From Mycobacterium intracellulare ATCC 13950 (lineage in GTDB: Bacteria > Actinomycetota > Actinomycetes > Mycobacteriales > Mycobacteriaceae): a stretch of DNA of 64,000 bases. Shown here piece by piece: positions 1 through 8,761 of the stretch; within the stretch, counting starts at the first letter, position 1, and every line of letters begins with the position of its first letter. Below the pieces are notes generated by a model that saw nothing but the letters and a program-made list of their open reading frames with translations, had not been told where the DNA came from and did not search any database. The stretch spans positions 1,178,001 to 1,242,000 of the forward strand of contig NC_016946.1 in assembly GCF_000277125.1 (NCBI RefSeq). The letters are read 5' to 3'. A program made the position numbers and the translations under genes.

Positions 1-1
1 G

Positions 2-1150
2 CGCGACCCGTACACCGAATTGGCCCGGCTGCGCCACGAGGAACCCATTCAGCGCCTCGACGCGTCGGGCATGCCGCATGAGGAATCCAAGCCCGTCTTC
101 ATCGTCTACCGCCACGAGGAAGCCCAGCAGATGCTGCGCGACAACGAGACGTTCTCCTCGGCGGCCGTCATCGCCGCGTTCGGCCCCGTGCTGGGGGAGC
201 GGGTCATGCTCGGCATGGACGAGCCGGTGCACGGCCGGCTGCGATCGCTGGTGTCAAAGGCCTTCTCGCAGAAGGCCTTGGCGCGGTGGGAAGACGAATT
301 GGTCGGGCGCGTGGGCAACAGCCTGATCGACAAGTTCGCGGCCAACGGCAAGGCCGATTTGGTCAAGGAATTCACCTTCGACTATCCCAGTCAGATCATC
401 GCCGGCCTGCTGGGCCTGCCGCAGGAGGACTACCCGCAGTTTCAGCGCTGGTCCATCTCGCTGCTGAGCTGGATGCTGAATCCGGAACGCGGGCTTGCCG
501 CCTCGGCCGCGCTGTGCGACTACTTCGCGCCGATCCTCGCGTCCCGCCGCGCCGAGCCCAAGGACGATCTGATCAGCGGGCTGGCCCAGGCGGAGATCGA
601 CGGCGAGAAACTCGAGGACGAGGAGATCTACTCGTTCCTGCGCCTGCTGCTCCCCGCCGGCGTCGAGACGACCTACCGGTCGCTCGGCAGCCTGCTGTTG
701 GCGCTGCTGTCCGACCCGGTGCAGCTCGATGCCATCCGCGCCGACCGGTCGCTGCTGCCTCAGGCCATCGAAGAAGGCGTGCGGTGGGAACCGCCCCTGC
801 TGACCATCACCCGGGTGGCCACCCGCGACACCGAACTCGGCGGGGTGCCGATACCGGCCGGCTCGACGGTGATGCCGATGCTGGGCGCGGCCAATCGGCA
901 GGAAGACCGCTACCCCGAACCGGACACGTTCGACATCTTCCGCTCACCGAAGAGCCACCTGGGCTGGGGGCACGGCGTGCACGTCTGCCTCGGCATGCAC
1001 TTGGCCCGGCTGGAGATGCGCACCGCCATCAACCTTTTGCTCGACCGACTGCCGAACCTTCGGCTGGACCCCGACGCGGACGACCCCCATATCCGTGGAC
1101 AGGTCTTCCGGTCGCCGACGTCGGTGCCGGTGCTGTTCGACCCGCAATAA
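2..1150 (+). CDS. Cytochrome P450, 5'-truncated by window edge
   Basis: Bacterial class I cytochrome P450, a soluble haem monooxygenase that takes electrons from a ferredoxin. The frame is open to base 2 and reads RDPYTELARLRHEEP, so the true start lies before the window; an internal TTG at 20 is not a credible start. Visible landmarks are the I-helix oxygen-binding motif AGVETT, the K-helix ExxR (EGVR) and the haem loop GWGHGVHVCLG, with the thiolate Cys at codon 986-988. About 383 residues are present, close to the usual 400, so only a short N-terminus is missing. An aldehyde dehydrogenase follows after 91 bases on the same strand, which suggests alcohol or aldehyde oxidation of a lipid or terpenoid, but the substrate cannot be read from the sequence. 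The CYP family number is not assigned. Confidence 0.95.
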   Translation, partial: RDPYTELARLRHEEPIQRLDASGMPHEESKPVFIVYRHEEAQQMLRDNETFSSAAVIAAFGPVLGERVMLGMDEPVHGRLRSLVSKAFSQKALARWEDELVGRVGNSLIDKFAANGKADLVKEFTFDYPSQIIAGLLGLPQEDYPQFQRWSISLLSWMLNPERGLAASAALCDYFAPILASRRAEPKDDLISGLAQAEIDGEKLEDEEIYSFLRLLLPAGVETTYRSLGSLLLALLSDPVQLDAIRADRSLLPQAIEEGVRWEPPLLTITRVATRDTELGGVPIPAGSTVMPMLGAANRQEDRYPEPDTFDIFRSPKSHLGWGHGVHVCLGMHLARLEMRTAINLLLDRLPNLRLDPDADDPHIRGQVFRSPTSVPVLFDPQ

Positions 1151-1241
1151 GCGGCCCCGCGACCGGTTGCACCTTGCCAATCGGCTAGTTTCCGGTAAGG
1201 CTCTCCGTAGCCCCTCAACGACCCAGAAGAGAGTGACAGAT

Positions 1242-2726
1242 ATGACTGAGGCTGTAAAGGTCCGCTTCGAGCCGAAGATGATGATCGACGGCAAGCTCGT
1301 CGACGGGCAGGCCGGCACCTTCACCAACATCAACCCGGCGACCGAGGAGTCGCTCGGCGAGGTCGCGGACGCTTCCAAGGAGGACATGCACCGGGCGATC
1401 GACGCCGCCCGCCGCGCCTTCGATGAGACCGACTGGTCGACCAACCGCGAACTGCGCAAGCGCTGCCTGTTGCAGCTGCACGAGGCGATCGAATCAGAGA
1501 AGGAAGAACTGCGCGAGGAGCTCATCCTCGAGGTCGGCTCGCCCCGGGCCATCACGTTCGGCCCCCAGCTGGACGCCCCGCTGGAAGACGGGCTGAAGTA
1601 TCCCGCCCGGTTGATCGACGAGTATGCGTGGGAGACCGACCTGGGCGACAAGGTCATCAGCCTCACCGGCACGCTGACCACCCGCAAGGTCTGGCGGGAG
1701 CCGGTGGGTGTGGTCGGTGCGATCGTGCCGTGGAACTTCCCGTTCGAAGTCACCCTCAACAAGCTCGGCCAGGCGCTGGGAACCGGCAACACGGTGGTGC
1801 TCAAGCCGGCGCCGAACACGCCGTTCAACGCCACCCGGCTCGGCCGGTTGATCGCCGAGAAGACCGACATCCCGGCCGGTGTGGTCAACGTCGTCACCGC
1901 GTCCGACCACTTCGTGGGCGAGGAGCTCACGCTGTCACCGAAGGTCGACCTGATCTCGTTCACCGGTTCGACGGTCGTCGGCAAGCGGATCATGGAAAAG
2001 GGTGCCGCCACCATGAAGCGCCTGTTCCTGGAGCTCGGCGGCAAGTCGGCCACCATCGTGCTCGAGGACGCCGACTTCGGGACGGCCTGCATGGTCGGCA
2101 TCGCGCCGTGCATGCACGCCGGTCAGGGTTGCGCCAACCCGACGCGGCTGCTGTTGCCGCGGTCCCGCTACGACGAGGGCGTGGAGATCCTCAAGAACAT
2201 CTACGAGAACGTCACGTGCGGAGACCCGCAGGACCCCGGAACCCTTTGCGGGCCCGTGATCTCGCAGCGGCAGCTCGACCGGGTGACGGGCTACATCAAG
2301 AAGGGCGTGGAAGAAGGTGCCACCGCGCTGGTCGGCGGTCCCGACGCCCCCACCGGTTTCGACAAGGGATATTTCGTCCGCCCAACGCTTTTCACCAACG
2401 TCGACAACTCCATGACGATCGCGCAGGAGGAGATCTTCGGCCCGGTGCTCTCGGTCATCCCGTTCGACGACGAGGAGGACGCGATCCGCATCGCCAACGA
2501 CAGCGTGTACGGGTTGGCCGGCAACGTGTTTGCGGGCTCCCTCGAGCATGCGCTGTCGGTGACCCGCCGCATCAAGGCCGGCTTCATGGGCGTCAACGGC
2601 GGCGCCCCGTACGGCGCCGACACCCCGTTCGGCGGCTACAAGGAGAGCGGCGTGGGGCGCCAGAACGGTGTCGCCGGGTTCGACCAGTACACCGAGATCA
2701 AGTCGGTCGCCTACCCCGCCGGCTGA
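1242..2726 (+). CDS. NAD(P)-dependent aldehyde dehydrogenase
   Basis: Aldehyde dehydrogenase superfamily enzyme of 494 residues that oxidises an aldehyde to the acid with NAD(P)+. The start chosen is the ATG at 1242, preceded by AGAAGAGAG at 1226-1234; the frame stays open upstream to 1095 but that part reads as non-coding. Landmarks are the Rossmann region VPWNFPFE, the FTGSTVVGK loop, the general base Glu in ELGGK near residue 264, the catalytic Cys297 in GQGCANPTR and the C-terminal PFGGYKESG. It follows the P450 and precedes a thiolase and a crotonase on the same strand, so it may supply acids to beta-oxidation. The substrate is not determinable from sequence. Confidence 0.95.
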   Translation: MTEAVKVRFEPKMMIDGKLVDGQAGTFTNINPATEESLGEVADASKEDMHRAIDAARRAFDETDWSTNRELRKRCLLQLHEAIESEKEELREELILEVGSPRAITFGPQLDAPLEDGLKYPARLIDEYAWETDLGDKVISLTGTLTTRKVWREPVGVVGAIVPWNFPFEVTLNKLGQALGTGNTVVLKPAPNTPFNATRLGRLIAEKTDIPAGVVNVVTASDHFVGEELTLSPKVDLISFTGSTVVGKRIMEKGAATMKRLFLELGGKSATIVLEDADFGTACMVGIAPCMHAGQGCANPTRLLLPRSRYDEGVEILKNIYENVTCGDPQDPGTLCGPVISQRQLDRVTGYIKKGVEEGATALVGGPDAPTGFDKGYFVRPTLFTNVDNSMTIAQEEIFGPVLSVIPFDDEEDAIRIANDSVYGLAGNVFAGSLEHALSVTRRIKAGFMGVNGGAPYGADTPFGGYKESGVGRQNGVAGFDQYTEIKSVAYPAG

Positions 2727-2785
2727 GGGCGGCGCGACTCGGTCGCGCCACCCAAAGCGGCTGTGACAGCGCTCTTTACGTGGCT

Positions 2786-2821
2786 GCCGAATGCGCCGGC
2801 ACCTGTGCTGGCGCATTCGGC
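2786..2821. terminator. Stem-loop after aldehyde dehydrogenase
   Basis: Inverted repeat with arms 2786-2800 and 2807-2821 (15 bp, one mismatch) and a 6-base loop, about 60 bases after the dehydrogenase stop. There is no long U tract, as is common in mycobacteria. It probably separates the P450/aldehyde dehydrogenase transcript from the thiolase gene. Confidence 0.6.
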
Positions 2822-2890
2822 CACGCAATCGGTCACCTCGGCTCGATACGGGTGAGAAGCACCCCGGCCCTCGCCCTCCCAACCCCTTGG

Positions 2891-2896
2891 TTGACA
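2891..2896 (+). promoter_or_regulatory. TTGACA box upstream of thiolase
   Basis: A perfect TTGACA hexamer lies 55 bases before the thiolase start and after the preceding hairpin. No good -10 is seen at 16-18 bases spacing, so this is only a candidate -35 element for the thiolase/crotonase transcript. Confidence 0.3.
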
Positions 2897-2951
2897 ATCG
2901 AGGCAAGACTCACTCGTTTTTCGAAGTCCACGTGTCAAAGGAGACAAGACC

Positions 2952-4100
2952 ATGGCTGAAGCCGTCATCGTCGAGGCAGTGCGTTCACCGATCGGGAAGC
3001 GCAACGGCGGATTGTCCGGGGTGCACCCGGCGGATCTGTCCGCGCAGGTGCTCAACGGCCTGGTGGACAAGGCCGGCGTCGACCCGGGCATCGTCGACGA
3101 CGTCATCTGGGGCTGCGTCATGCAGGCCGGGGAGCAGGCTCTCGACATCGGCCGCACCGCGCTGCTGACCGCCGGGTGGCCCGAGACCGTCCCCGGCGTG
3201 ACCGTCGACCGTCAGTGCGGGTCGAGCCAGCAGTCGATCCACTTCGCGGCCGCCGGGGTGATCGCCGGGCACTACGACGTCGTCGTCGCCGGCGGCGTCG
3301 AGTCCATGTCGCGCACCCCGATGGGGGCGTCGCTGGCCAACGGCGGGCGGCCGTACTCGCAGGCCTTCCTGGACCGCTACCAGGGCCAGATCCCCAACCA
3401 GGGCATCGGGGCGGAAATGATCGCCGAGAAGTGGGGCTTCGACCGCACGGCGCTCGACGAGTTCTCGTTGGCCTCGCACGAAAAGGCCGCGGCCGCACAG
3501 GATTCCGGTGCCTTCGACGATCAGATTGTCGGCATCAAGGATCAGGACGGCAATGTGGTCCTCAAGGACGAGGGCATCCGCCGCGGCACGCCGATGGAGA
3601 AGATGGCCTCGCTGAAGCCGGCGTTCAAGGAGGACGGCGTGATCCACGCCGGCAACTCGTCGCAGATCTCCGACGGTTCGGCGGCGCTGCTTTTCATGTC
3701 GGCCGAGAAGGCCAAGGAGCTGGGCCTCAAGCCGATCGCCAAGGTGCACACCGCTTCGCTAGCCGGGGCCGACCCGGTGATCATGCTGACCGCCCCCATC
3801 CCGGCGACGCAGAAGGTGCTGAAGAAATCGGGGCTGTCCATCGACGACATCGGCGCCTACGAGGTCAACGAGGCGTTCGCGCCGGTCCCGCTGGCGTGGC
3901 TCAAGGACATCGGCGCCGACGAGAAGAAGCTCAACCCCAACGGCGGCGCCATCGCGCTGGGCCACCCGCTCGGCGGATCCGGCGCCCGGATCATGACCAC
4001 CCTGCTGTATCACATGCGGGACAAGGGAATTCGCTACGGTCTGCAGACCATGTGCGAGGGTGGCGGCCAGGCCAACGCCACCATCGTGGAACTGTTGTGA
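2952..4100 (+). CDS. Acetyl-CoA acetyltransferase (thiolase)
   Basis: Thiolase family protein of 382 residues, catalysing thiolytic cleavage of 3-ketoacyl-CoA or the reverse condensation. The N-terminal half carries the nucleophilic Cys89 in DRQCGSS; the C-terminal half has the His-bearing GHPLGGSGAR loop and the second catalytic Cys in MCEGGG. The length is normal, so this is a complete enzyme. Start ATG 2952 follows the purine-rich AAGGAGA at 2938-2944. The crotonase gene overlaps its stop, indicating one translationally coupled unit for fatty-acid or side-chain degradation. By position it corresponds to Mtb Rv1135A, which I remember as a short thiolase remnant, so the gene appears intact here and degraded there. 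Confidence 0.95.
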   Translation: MAEAVIVEAVRSPIGKRNGGLSGVHPADLSAQVLNGLVDKAGVDPGIVDDVIWGCVMQAGEQALDIGRTALLTAGWPETVPGVTVDRQCGSSQQSIHFAAAGVIAGHYDVVVAGGVESMSRTPMGASLANGGRPYSQAFLDRYQGQIPNQGIGAEMIAEKWGFDRTALDEFSLASHEKAAAAQDSGAFDDQIVGIKDQDGNVVLKDEGIRRGTPMEKMASLKPAFKEDGVIHAGNSSQISDGSAALLFMSAEKAKELGLKPIAKVHTASLAGADPVIMLTAPIPATQKVLKKSGLSIDDIGAYEVNEAFAPVPLAWLKDIGADEKKLNPNGGAIALGHPLGGSGARIMTTLLYHMRDKGIRYGLQTMCEGGGQANATIVELL

Positions 4101-4888
4101 CCCAGGAGCCGGGCGCCCTGGCCGAACGCCGGGGCAACGTGATGGTGATAACCATCAACCGGCCGGAGGCCCGCAACGCGGTCAACGCCGCGGTCAGCAT
4201 CGGTGTCGGGGATGCGCTCGAAGCGGCGCAACACGACCCCGAGGTGCGGGCGGTGGTGCTCACCGGCGCGGGCGACAAGTCGTTCTGCGCCGGTGCCGAC
4301 CTCAAGGCGATCGCGCGGCGCGAAAACCTGTATCACCCCGACCATCCCGAATGGGGCTTCGCCGGCTACGTGCACCACTTCATCGACAAGCCGACCATCG
4401 CGGCGGTGAACGGGACCGCGTTGGGCGGCGGCACCGAGCTGGCGTTGGCCAGTGACCTGGTGGTGGCCGACGAGCGGGCCCAGTTCGGGCTCCCCGAGGT
4501 CAAGCGTGGGCTGATCGCCGCCGCCGGTGGCGTTTTCCGCATCGCGCAGCAGCTGCCGCGCAAGGTGGCGATGCAACTGCTGCTGACCGGCGAGCCGCTC
4601 ACCGCGGCCGCCGCTTGCGAGTGGGGGCTGATCAACGAGGTCGCCCCGCAGGGCTCGGTGCTGGACGCAGCGCTGGCGCTGGCGGCGCGGGTCACCGTCA
4701 ACGCGCCGCTGTCGGTGCAGGCCAGCAAGCGGGTCGCCTACGGCGTCGACGACGGGGTCGTCGTCGGCGACGAGCCGGGTTGGGACCGCACCGTGCGCGA
4801 GATGCGGGTTTTGCTCAAATCCGAGGACGCCAAGGAGGGGCCGCTGGCGTTCGCCGAGAAGCGGGAGCCGGTCTGGAAGGCGCGGTAA
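4097..4888 (+). CDS. Enoyl-CoA hydratase/isomerase (crotonase)
   Basis: Crotonase fold protein of 263 residues that would hydrate trans-2-enoyl-CoA in beta-oxidation. The GTG start at 4097 overlaps the thiolase TGA (GTGA), so translation is coupled. The first oxyanion-hole segment is FCAGADLKAI and the second lies in ALGGGTELALASD, which supplies the active-site Glu; the C-terminal part is a complete helical trimerisation region. It is the likely counterpart of Mtb Rv1136, remembered as a short fragment. Partner enzymes in the window are the thiolase just upstream and the 3-hydroxyacyl-CoA dehydrogenase at 13 kb. Other crotonase activities cannot be excluded from sequence. Confidence 0.92.
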   Translation: MTQEPGALAERRGNVMVITINRPEARNAVNAAVSIGVGDALEAAQHDPEVRAVVLTGAGDKSFCAGADLKAIARRENLYHPDHPEWGFAGYVHHFIDKPTIAAVNGTALGGGTELALASDLVVADERAQFGLPEVKRGLIAAAGGVFRIAQQLPRKVAMQLLLTGEPLTAAAACEWGLINEVAPQGSVLDAALALAARVTVNAPLSVQASKRVAYGVDDGVVVGDEPGWDRTVREMRVLLKSEDAKEGPLAFAEKREPVWKAR

Positions 4889-4904
4889 CGCGCTGCTAGG
4901 CGGG

Positions 4905-5921
4905 CTAGTGCGCCAGGACGTTCACCCCGCGGCGGAACACCCCCGGTAGCAGCGTGCACGCCGGCACGACGGCGCGGCGCACCGCGGGCGGCGTGCTGGC
5001 CAGCACCAGCCCGCGGGTGAGCAGCCGGTAGTCGCGGGTGATCCGGTGCCAGGCCCTCTCGTAGGACGCGGGCGCCTCGGCGGCGATGGCATCGACGGCC
5101 GCGGCGGCCTGCTTGAGGGCCAGACTGATGCCCTCGCCGGTCAGGGCGTCCTCGTAACCGGCGGCGTCGCCGACCAGCAGGACGCGGCCCGCGACGCGCC
5201 GCGAGACCACCTGGCGCAGCGGGCCGCAGCCGCGCGGCTGCCCGCGGCTCGCGCCCTCCAGCTGCCGGGCCAGCCGCGGAAACCAGGCCAGGTCGGGCCG
5301 CCCGCGGGACAGAATCGCCACCCCGACCAGGTCGGGCTCGACCGGCGTCACGTACGCCTCGCCCCAGCGCGACCAGTGCACCTCGACGAAATCGGTCCAC
5401 GCCGGCACCCGGTAGTGCCAACGCACGCCGTAGCGTCGCGGCGTTCCCGCCGTCGTCGCGATGCCGACGTCCCGCCGGACCTGTGAATGCAGGCCGTCGG
5501 CCGCCACCAACCATTTCGCGCGCACCCCCGCGGCCGAGACGCCGTGCGCGTCCTGCCGGACACCGGTCACCCGCGCTCGGATCCAGTCGGTGTCTTGCTC
5601 TTTGGCGCGCGCGGCCAGCGCCGCGTGCAGCGTGGTGCGACGCACGCCGCGCCCCGGCCCGCCGCGAAACCGCGCCTGGGCCCGCCGCCGTTCGCTCACG
5701 TAGGCGATGCCATGGAACGGCATGCCGGCCGGGTCGACGCCCAGCGCGGTGAGCTCGGCCAGGCCGCCGGGCATCAGCCCCTCACCGCACGCCTTGTCGA
5801 TGGGGCTCTCGCGCGGCTCGGCCACGATCACCGAAAGTCCAAGGCGTCGAGCGTGTAACGCCGTGGCCAGGCCGCCGGGGCCGCCGCCGACGATCAGCAG
5901 GTCCGCGTCGTAATCGCTCAT
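4905..5921 (-). CDS. FAD-dependent oxidoreductase (GGR/hydroxylase-like)
   Basis: Flavoprotein of 338 residues, counterpart by position of Mtb Rv1138c. It has an N-terminal dinucleotide fold GGGPGG, a middle ADG motif (VAADGLHSQ) and the FAD-ribityl motif LLVGDAAGYEDALTGEG near residue 270. The DALTGEG form is typical of geranylgeranyl-reductase-like flavoproteins rather than classical aromatic hydroxylases, so either reduction or hydroxylation is possible. The start ATG at 5921 overlaps the methyltransferase stop (ATGA), so it is the last gene of a coupled type III PKS - methyltransferase - FAD operon. By analogy with Streptomyces srsABC it would modify the polyketide ring or tail; this is inference from context. 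Confidence 0.88.
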   Translation of the reverse strand: MSDYDADLLIVGGGPGGLATALHARRLGLSVIVAEPRESPIDKACGEGLMPGGLAELTALGVDPAGMPFHGIAYVSERRRAQARFRGGPGRGVRRTTLHAALAARAKEQDTDWIRARVTGVRQDAHGVSAAGVRAKWLVAADGLHSQVRRDVGIATTAGTPRRYGVRWHYRVPAWTDFVEVHWSRWGEAYVTPVEPDLVGVAILSRGRPDLAWFPRLARQLEGASRGQPRGCGPLRQVVSRRVAGRVLLVGDAAGYEDALTGEGISLALKQAAAAVDAIAAEAPASYERAWHRITRDYRLLTRGLVLASTPPAVRRAVVPACTLLPGVFRRGVNVLAH

Positions 5922-6418
5922 GTGTAACCCAGAGCCGAGTTCTCCACCCGCAGCCGCACCCCGAGCAACGCGGCGTTGGCCAGCGTGAAGATGGCCGCGG
6001 TCAGCCACGCCGTGTGCACCAGCGGCAATGCCAACCCCTCAGCCACCACTGCAACATAGTTCGGATGGTGCAGCCAGCGGTAGGGACCCCGTCGCACCAG
6101 CGGGGCCTGCGGCAGCACGATCACCCGGGTGTTCCACCGCCGCCCCAGCGTCGCGATGCACCACCAGCGCAGCGCCTGGCTGGCCGCCACCACCGCCAGC
6201 ATCGGCCAGCCCAGCCACGGAATGAACGGCCGGTGCAGCGCCCACGGTTCGACGAGGCAACCGACCAGCAGCCCGGTGTGGATGACCACCATCACCGGAT
6301 AGTGCGATCGGCCAAATTCTTTGGCGCCCTGGGTAAACGACCATCGCGCGTTGCGGGTGGACACCACCAGCTCGGCGACGCGCTCGACCCCGACGGCCAG
6401 CACCAGCAGGTAATACAT
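5918..6418 (-). CDS. ICMT-like integral membrane methyltransferase
   Basis: Integral membrane protein of 166 residues resembling isoprenylcysteine carboxyl methyltransferases, counterpart of Mtb Rv1139c. There are about four hydrophobic segments, and the family C-terminal signature is visible as LVRRGPYRWLHHPNY, with the S-adenosylmethionine-binding RHPNY-type motif, followed by an ALP segment. The start ATG 6418 lies 20 bases after the type III PKS stop, and the stop overlaps the FAD gene. Bacterial members adjacent to type III PKSs (Streptomyces SrsB, Bacillus BpsB) O-methylate alkylresorcinols or alkylpyrones, so methylation of a polyketide hydroxyl is the favoured role. A protein substrate is unlikely in a bacterium. 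Confidence 0.88.
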   Translation of the reverse strand: MYYLLVLAVGVERVAELVVSTRNARWSFTQGAKEFGRSHYPVMVVIHTGLLVGCLVEPWALHRPFIPWLGWPMLAVVAASQALRWWCIATLGRRWNTRVIVLPQAPLVRRGPYRWLHHPNYVAVVAEGLALPLVHTAWLTAAIFTLANAALLGVRLRVENSALGYT

Positions 6419-6438
6419 GGCTACAGTCTTTACCAGCG

Positions 6439-7521
6439 CTACCAGGCCAGCAGCACCAGTTCGGAGCAGAACGCCGGCCCCATCGCGATCATCAGGCCGA
6501 TCGAGCCCGGCGCCGGCGGATCGGCCATGTTGGCCGCGAGCACGTCGAGCACCGAGACCGACGACAGATTGCCGTTCTCGCGCAACGACTTTCGGGTGCG
6601 GTCCAGGGCGTCCGCGGGCAGGTCCAACACGTGCTCGACGGCCTCGATCACCCGCGGGCCGCCCGGGTGGCACACCCAGGTCGTCACGTCGCGGGGGCGC
6701 AAACCGTAGTCGGCGAGGAAATCGCGGACGTCGTCGCCCAGGTATTTCTCGGCGATGGTGGCGATGTCGGCGGACAGCACGATGCGGAATCCGTCGCCGC
6801 CGATCTTCCAGCCCATGACGTCTTCGGTGTCGGGATAGATCCGGCTGCGGGTGGCCAGCACCCGGGGGCCGGTGTGTTCGGCGCCGGTGCGTTGGGCGCC
6901 CTCGCTGATCACCACGGCCGCGCCGTCGCCGAAGAGGCTGGTGGCGACCAGGTTGGCGACGGACGTGTCGTCGCGCTGGATGGTCAGCGAGCACAGTTCG
7001 ACCGCGAGCAGCGCGGCCGTGTGGTCGGGGAAGGCGCGTAGATAGTCGTGCATGCGCGCCACCCCGGCCGCGCCGGCGACGCAGCCCAGCCCGAACAGCG
7101 GGACGCGTTTGACGTCGGGCCGCAGCCCGACCCGCGTCGCCAAGCGCGCCTCCAGCGTCGGCACGGCGAGCCCGGTGACCGTCGTGGAAAACACGATGTC
7201 GAGCTCCGACGGCTTGACCTTGGCCTCGTCCAGGGCCGCCACCAGCGCCTGCTCGCCGAGCTCGAGCGCGACGTCGAGGTAGGCGTCGTTGGCCTCGGTG
7301 AAGCCGCTCAGCTCGCGGTAGCGGGGCAGCCGCAAGGCGGTGTTGCGGAACTCGACCCCGCTGCTGCCGCCGAACCGGCGGAAATCGGGGCCGGCGATGT
7401 CGGTCAGCGCGCGGATGGCCTCGTGTTGGGTGTAGCGATTGGGCGGGAACTTCACCGCCACGCCGGCGATGGACGGATATTTCACCGCGGTGTCCGCGGC
7501 GCCCCCAGTGAACTTCTTCAT
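6439..7521 (-). CDS. Type III polyketide synthase (chalcone synthase-like)
   Basis: Type III PKS of 360 residues from the ATG at 7521, a homodimeric ketosynthase that extends a CoA starter with malonyl-CoA and cyclises the chain. The full catalytic triad is visible: Cys147 in FGLGCVAGAAG, His285 in VCHPGGPR and Asn318 in RENGNLSS; the terminal GPAFCSE matches the family GFGPG loop region. Upstream in-frame GTG 7533 and TTG 7557 are possible starts but add only a few residues of low-complexity sequence. It opens a three-gene operon with the ICMT-like methyltransferase and the FAD protein and is divergent from the SDR gene at 7613. Mycobacterial members (Pks10, Pks11, Pks18) make long-chain alkylpyrones or resorcinols, so a fatty acyl starter is probable. 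No such gene sits beside Rv1138c/Rv1139c in Mtb as I recall. Confidence 0.93.
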   Translation of the reverse strand: MKKFTGGAADTAVKYPSIAGVAVKFPPNRYTQHEAIRALTDIAGPDFRRFGGSSGVEFRNTALRLPRYRELSGFTEANDAYLDVALELGEQALVAALDEAKVKPSELDIVFSTTVTGLAVPTLEARLATRVGLRPDVKRVPLFGLGCVAGAAGVARMHDYLRAFPDHTAALLAVELCSLTIQRDDTSVANLVATSLFGDGAAVVISEGAQRTGAEHTGPRVLATRSRIYPDTEDVMGWKIGGDGFRIVLSADIATIAEKYLGDDVRDFLADYGLRPRDVTTWVCHPGGPRVIEAVEHVLDLPADALDRTRKSLRENGNLSSVSVLDVLAANMADPPAPGSIGLMIAMGPAFCSELVLLAW

Positions 7522-7612
7522 GCCCCCGGTCACGGTGCCGGTGCCGCACCGGTTCAAATTCGTCTTTGCGTCGCGCGGGCCACGGGCCAGATCGTCGGGC
7601 TAGGGTCGGGGT

Positions 7613-8761
7613 ATGCGGGTTCTGGTCACCGGTGCCACCGGCTATGTGGGATCACGGCTGGTCACGGCGCTGCTGGAAAACCGGCACCAGGTGGTGGCCG
7701 CCACGCGAAACCCGTTGCGGCTCAAGCGCTTCGGCTGGTTCGACGACATCACGCCGGTGACCCTCGACGCCGCCGACCCGGAGTCGCTGCGGGCGGCCTT
7801 CGCCGGCTGCGACCCCATTGACGTGGTGTATTACCTGGTGCACGCCATCGGTCAGCCCGGTTTCCGCGACGCGGACAAGTCCGCGGCCGCCAACCTCGCG
7901 ACCGCGGCCCGCGACGCGGGGGTGCGCCGCATCGTCTACCTGGGCGGCTTCGTGCCCGCCGACGAGGCGTTATCCGAGCACCTGACCAGCCGGGCCGAGG
8001 TGGCCGAGGCGCTCACCGTCCCCGACGGCCCGGAGCTGGTGTGGCTGGGCGCGGCGATGATCATCGGCGCCGGCTCGACGTCGTTCGAGATGATGCGCTA
8101 CGTGGGGGACCGCTTCCCGGTCATCCCGATCCCGAGCTGGATGGACAACCCGATCGACCCGATCTCGATCCGCGACGTCCTGCACTATCTCGTCGCCGCG
8201 GCCGATCGTGACCGGGTGCCCGCGGGGGCCTACGACATCTCGGGGCCCGACACCACCTCCTACCGGCGGCTGCTGAAGACCTACGCCCGTATCTCGGGGC
8301 GCTGGCACACCGGCTTGCCGGTCGGCAGGGTCGACACGGGGCTGGCCTCGCTGATCACCGGCGTCGCCCTGCCGGTGCCCCCGGGCCTGGCCGGGGACCT
8401 GGTCGAGTCGCTGGACCACCCGATGGTGGCGTCGGTCAGCGGCCTGCGCGACCGGGTGCCCGATCCGCCCGGCGGCCTGCTCGGGATCGACGACGCCATC
8501 GCGCTGGCGCTGCGCGGCCTCTCCAATCAGCGGCCGCGCCCGGTCAACGCCCTGGCCGATCCGCACGACCTCGCCAACACCGACGCCGCCTGGGCCGGTG
8601 GCGACGCGCGGCGCCTCCGCCAACTCGCCCAGCGCGTCACACCGTCCATCGCGCGGCCGACCCTGGGGCTGGTGAACAGGGTCCCCGGTCCGGTTGCCGG
8701 AGCGCTTCGCACCGGCCTCGACATTTTGATCGCCCTGACCCCGAAGGTGCGTCCCGCATGA
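7613..8761 (+). CDS. Atypical SDR, NAD(P)-binding protein
   Basis: Atypical short-chain dehydrogenase/epimerase-like protein of 382 residues. The N-terminus has the nucleotide-binding motif VTGATGYVGSRLV, followed by DVVYYLVHAIG and RDVLHYLVAAA segments shared almost word for word with the SDR encoded at 9482-10840. The classical YxxxK dyad is not obvious, so it may act as a binding or isomerase-type protein. The last 90 residues are basic and unlike the DUF2867 tail of its paralogue. It is transcribed divergently from the type III PKS, and its ATGA stop/start overlap with the CPBP gene implies an operon. The substrate is unknown. Confidence 0.85.
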   Translation: MRVLVTGATGYVGSRLVTALLENRHQVVAATRNPLRLKRFGWFDDITPVTLDAADPESLRAAFAGCDPIDVVYYLVHAIGQPGFRDADKSAAANLATAARDAGVRRIVYLGGFVPADEALSEHLTSRAEVAEALTVPDGPELVWLGAAMIIGAGSTSFEMMRYVGDRFPVIPIPSWMDNPIDPISIRDVLHYLVAAADRDRVPAGAYDISGPDTTSYRRLLKTYARISGRWHTGLPVGRVDTGLASLITGVALPVPPGLAGDLVESLDHPMVASVSGLRDRVPDPPGGLLGIDDAIALALRGLSNQRPRPVNALADPHDLANTDAAWAGGDARRLRQLAQRVTPSIARPTLGLVNRVPGPVAGALRTGLDILIALTPKVRPA

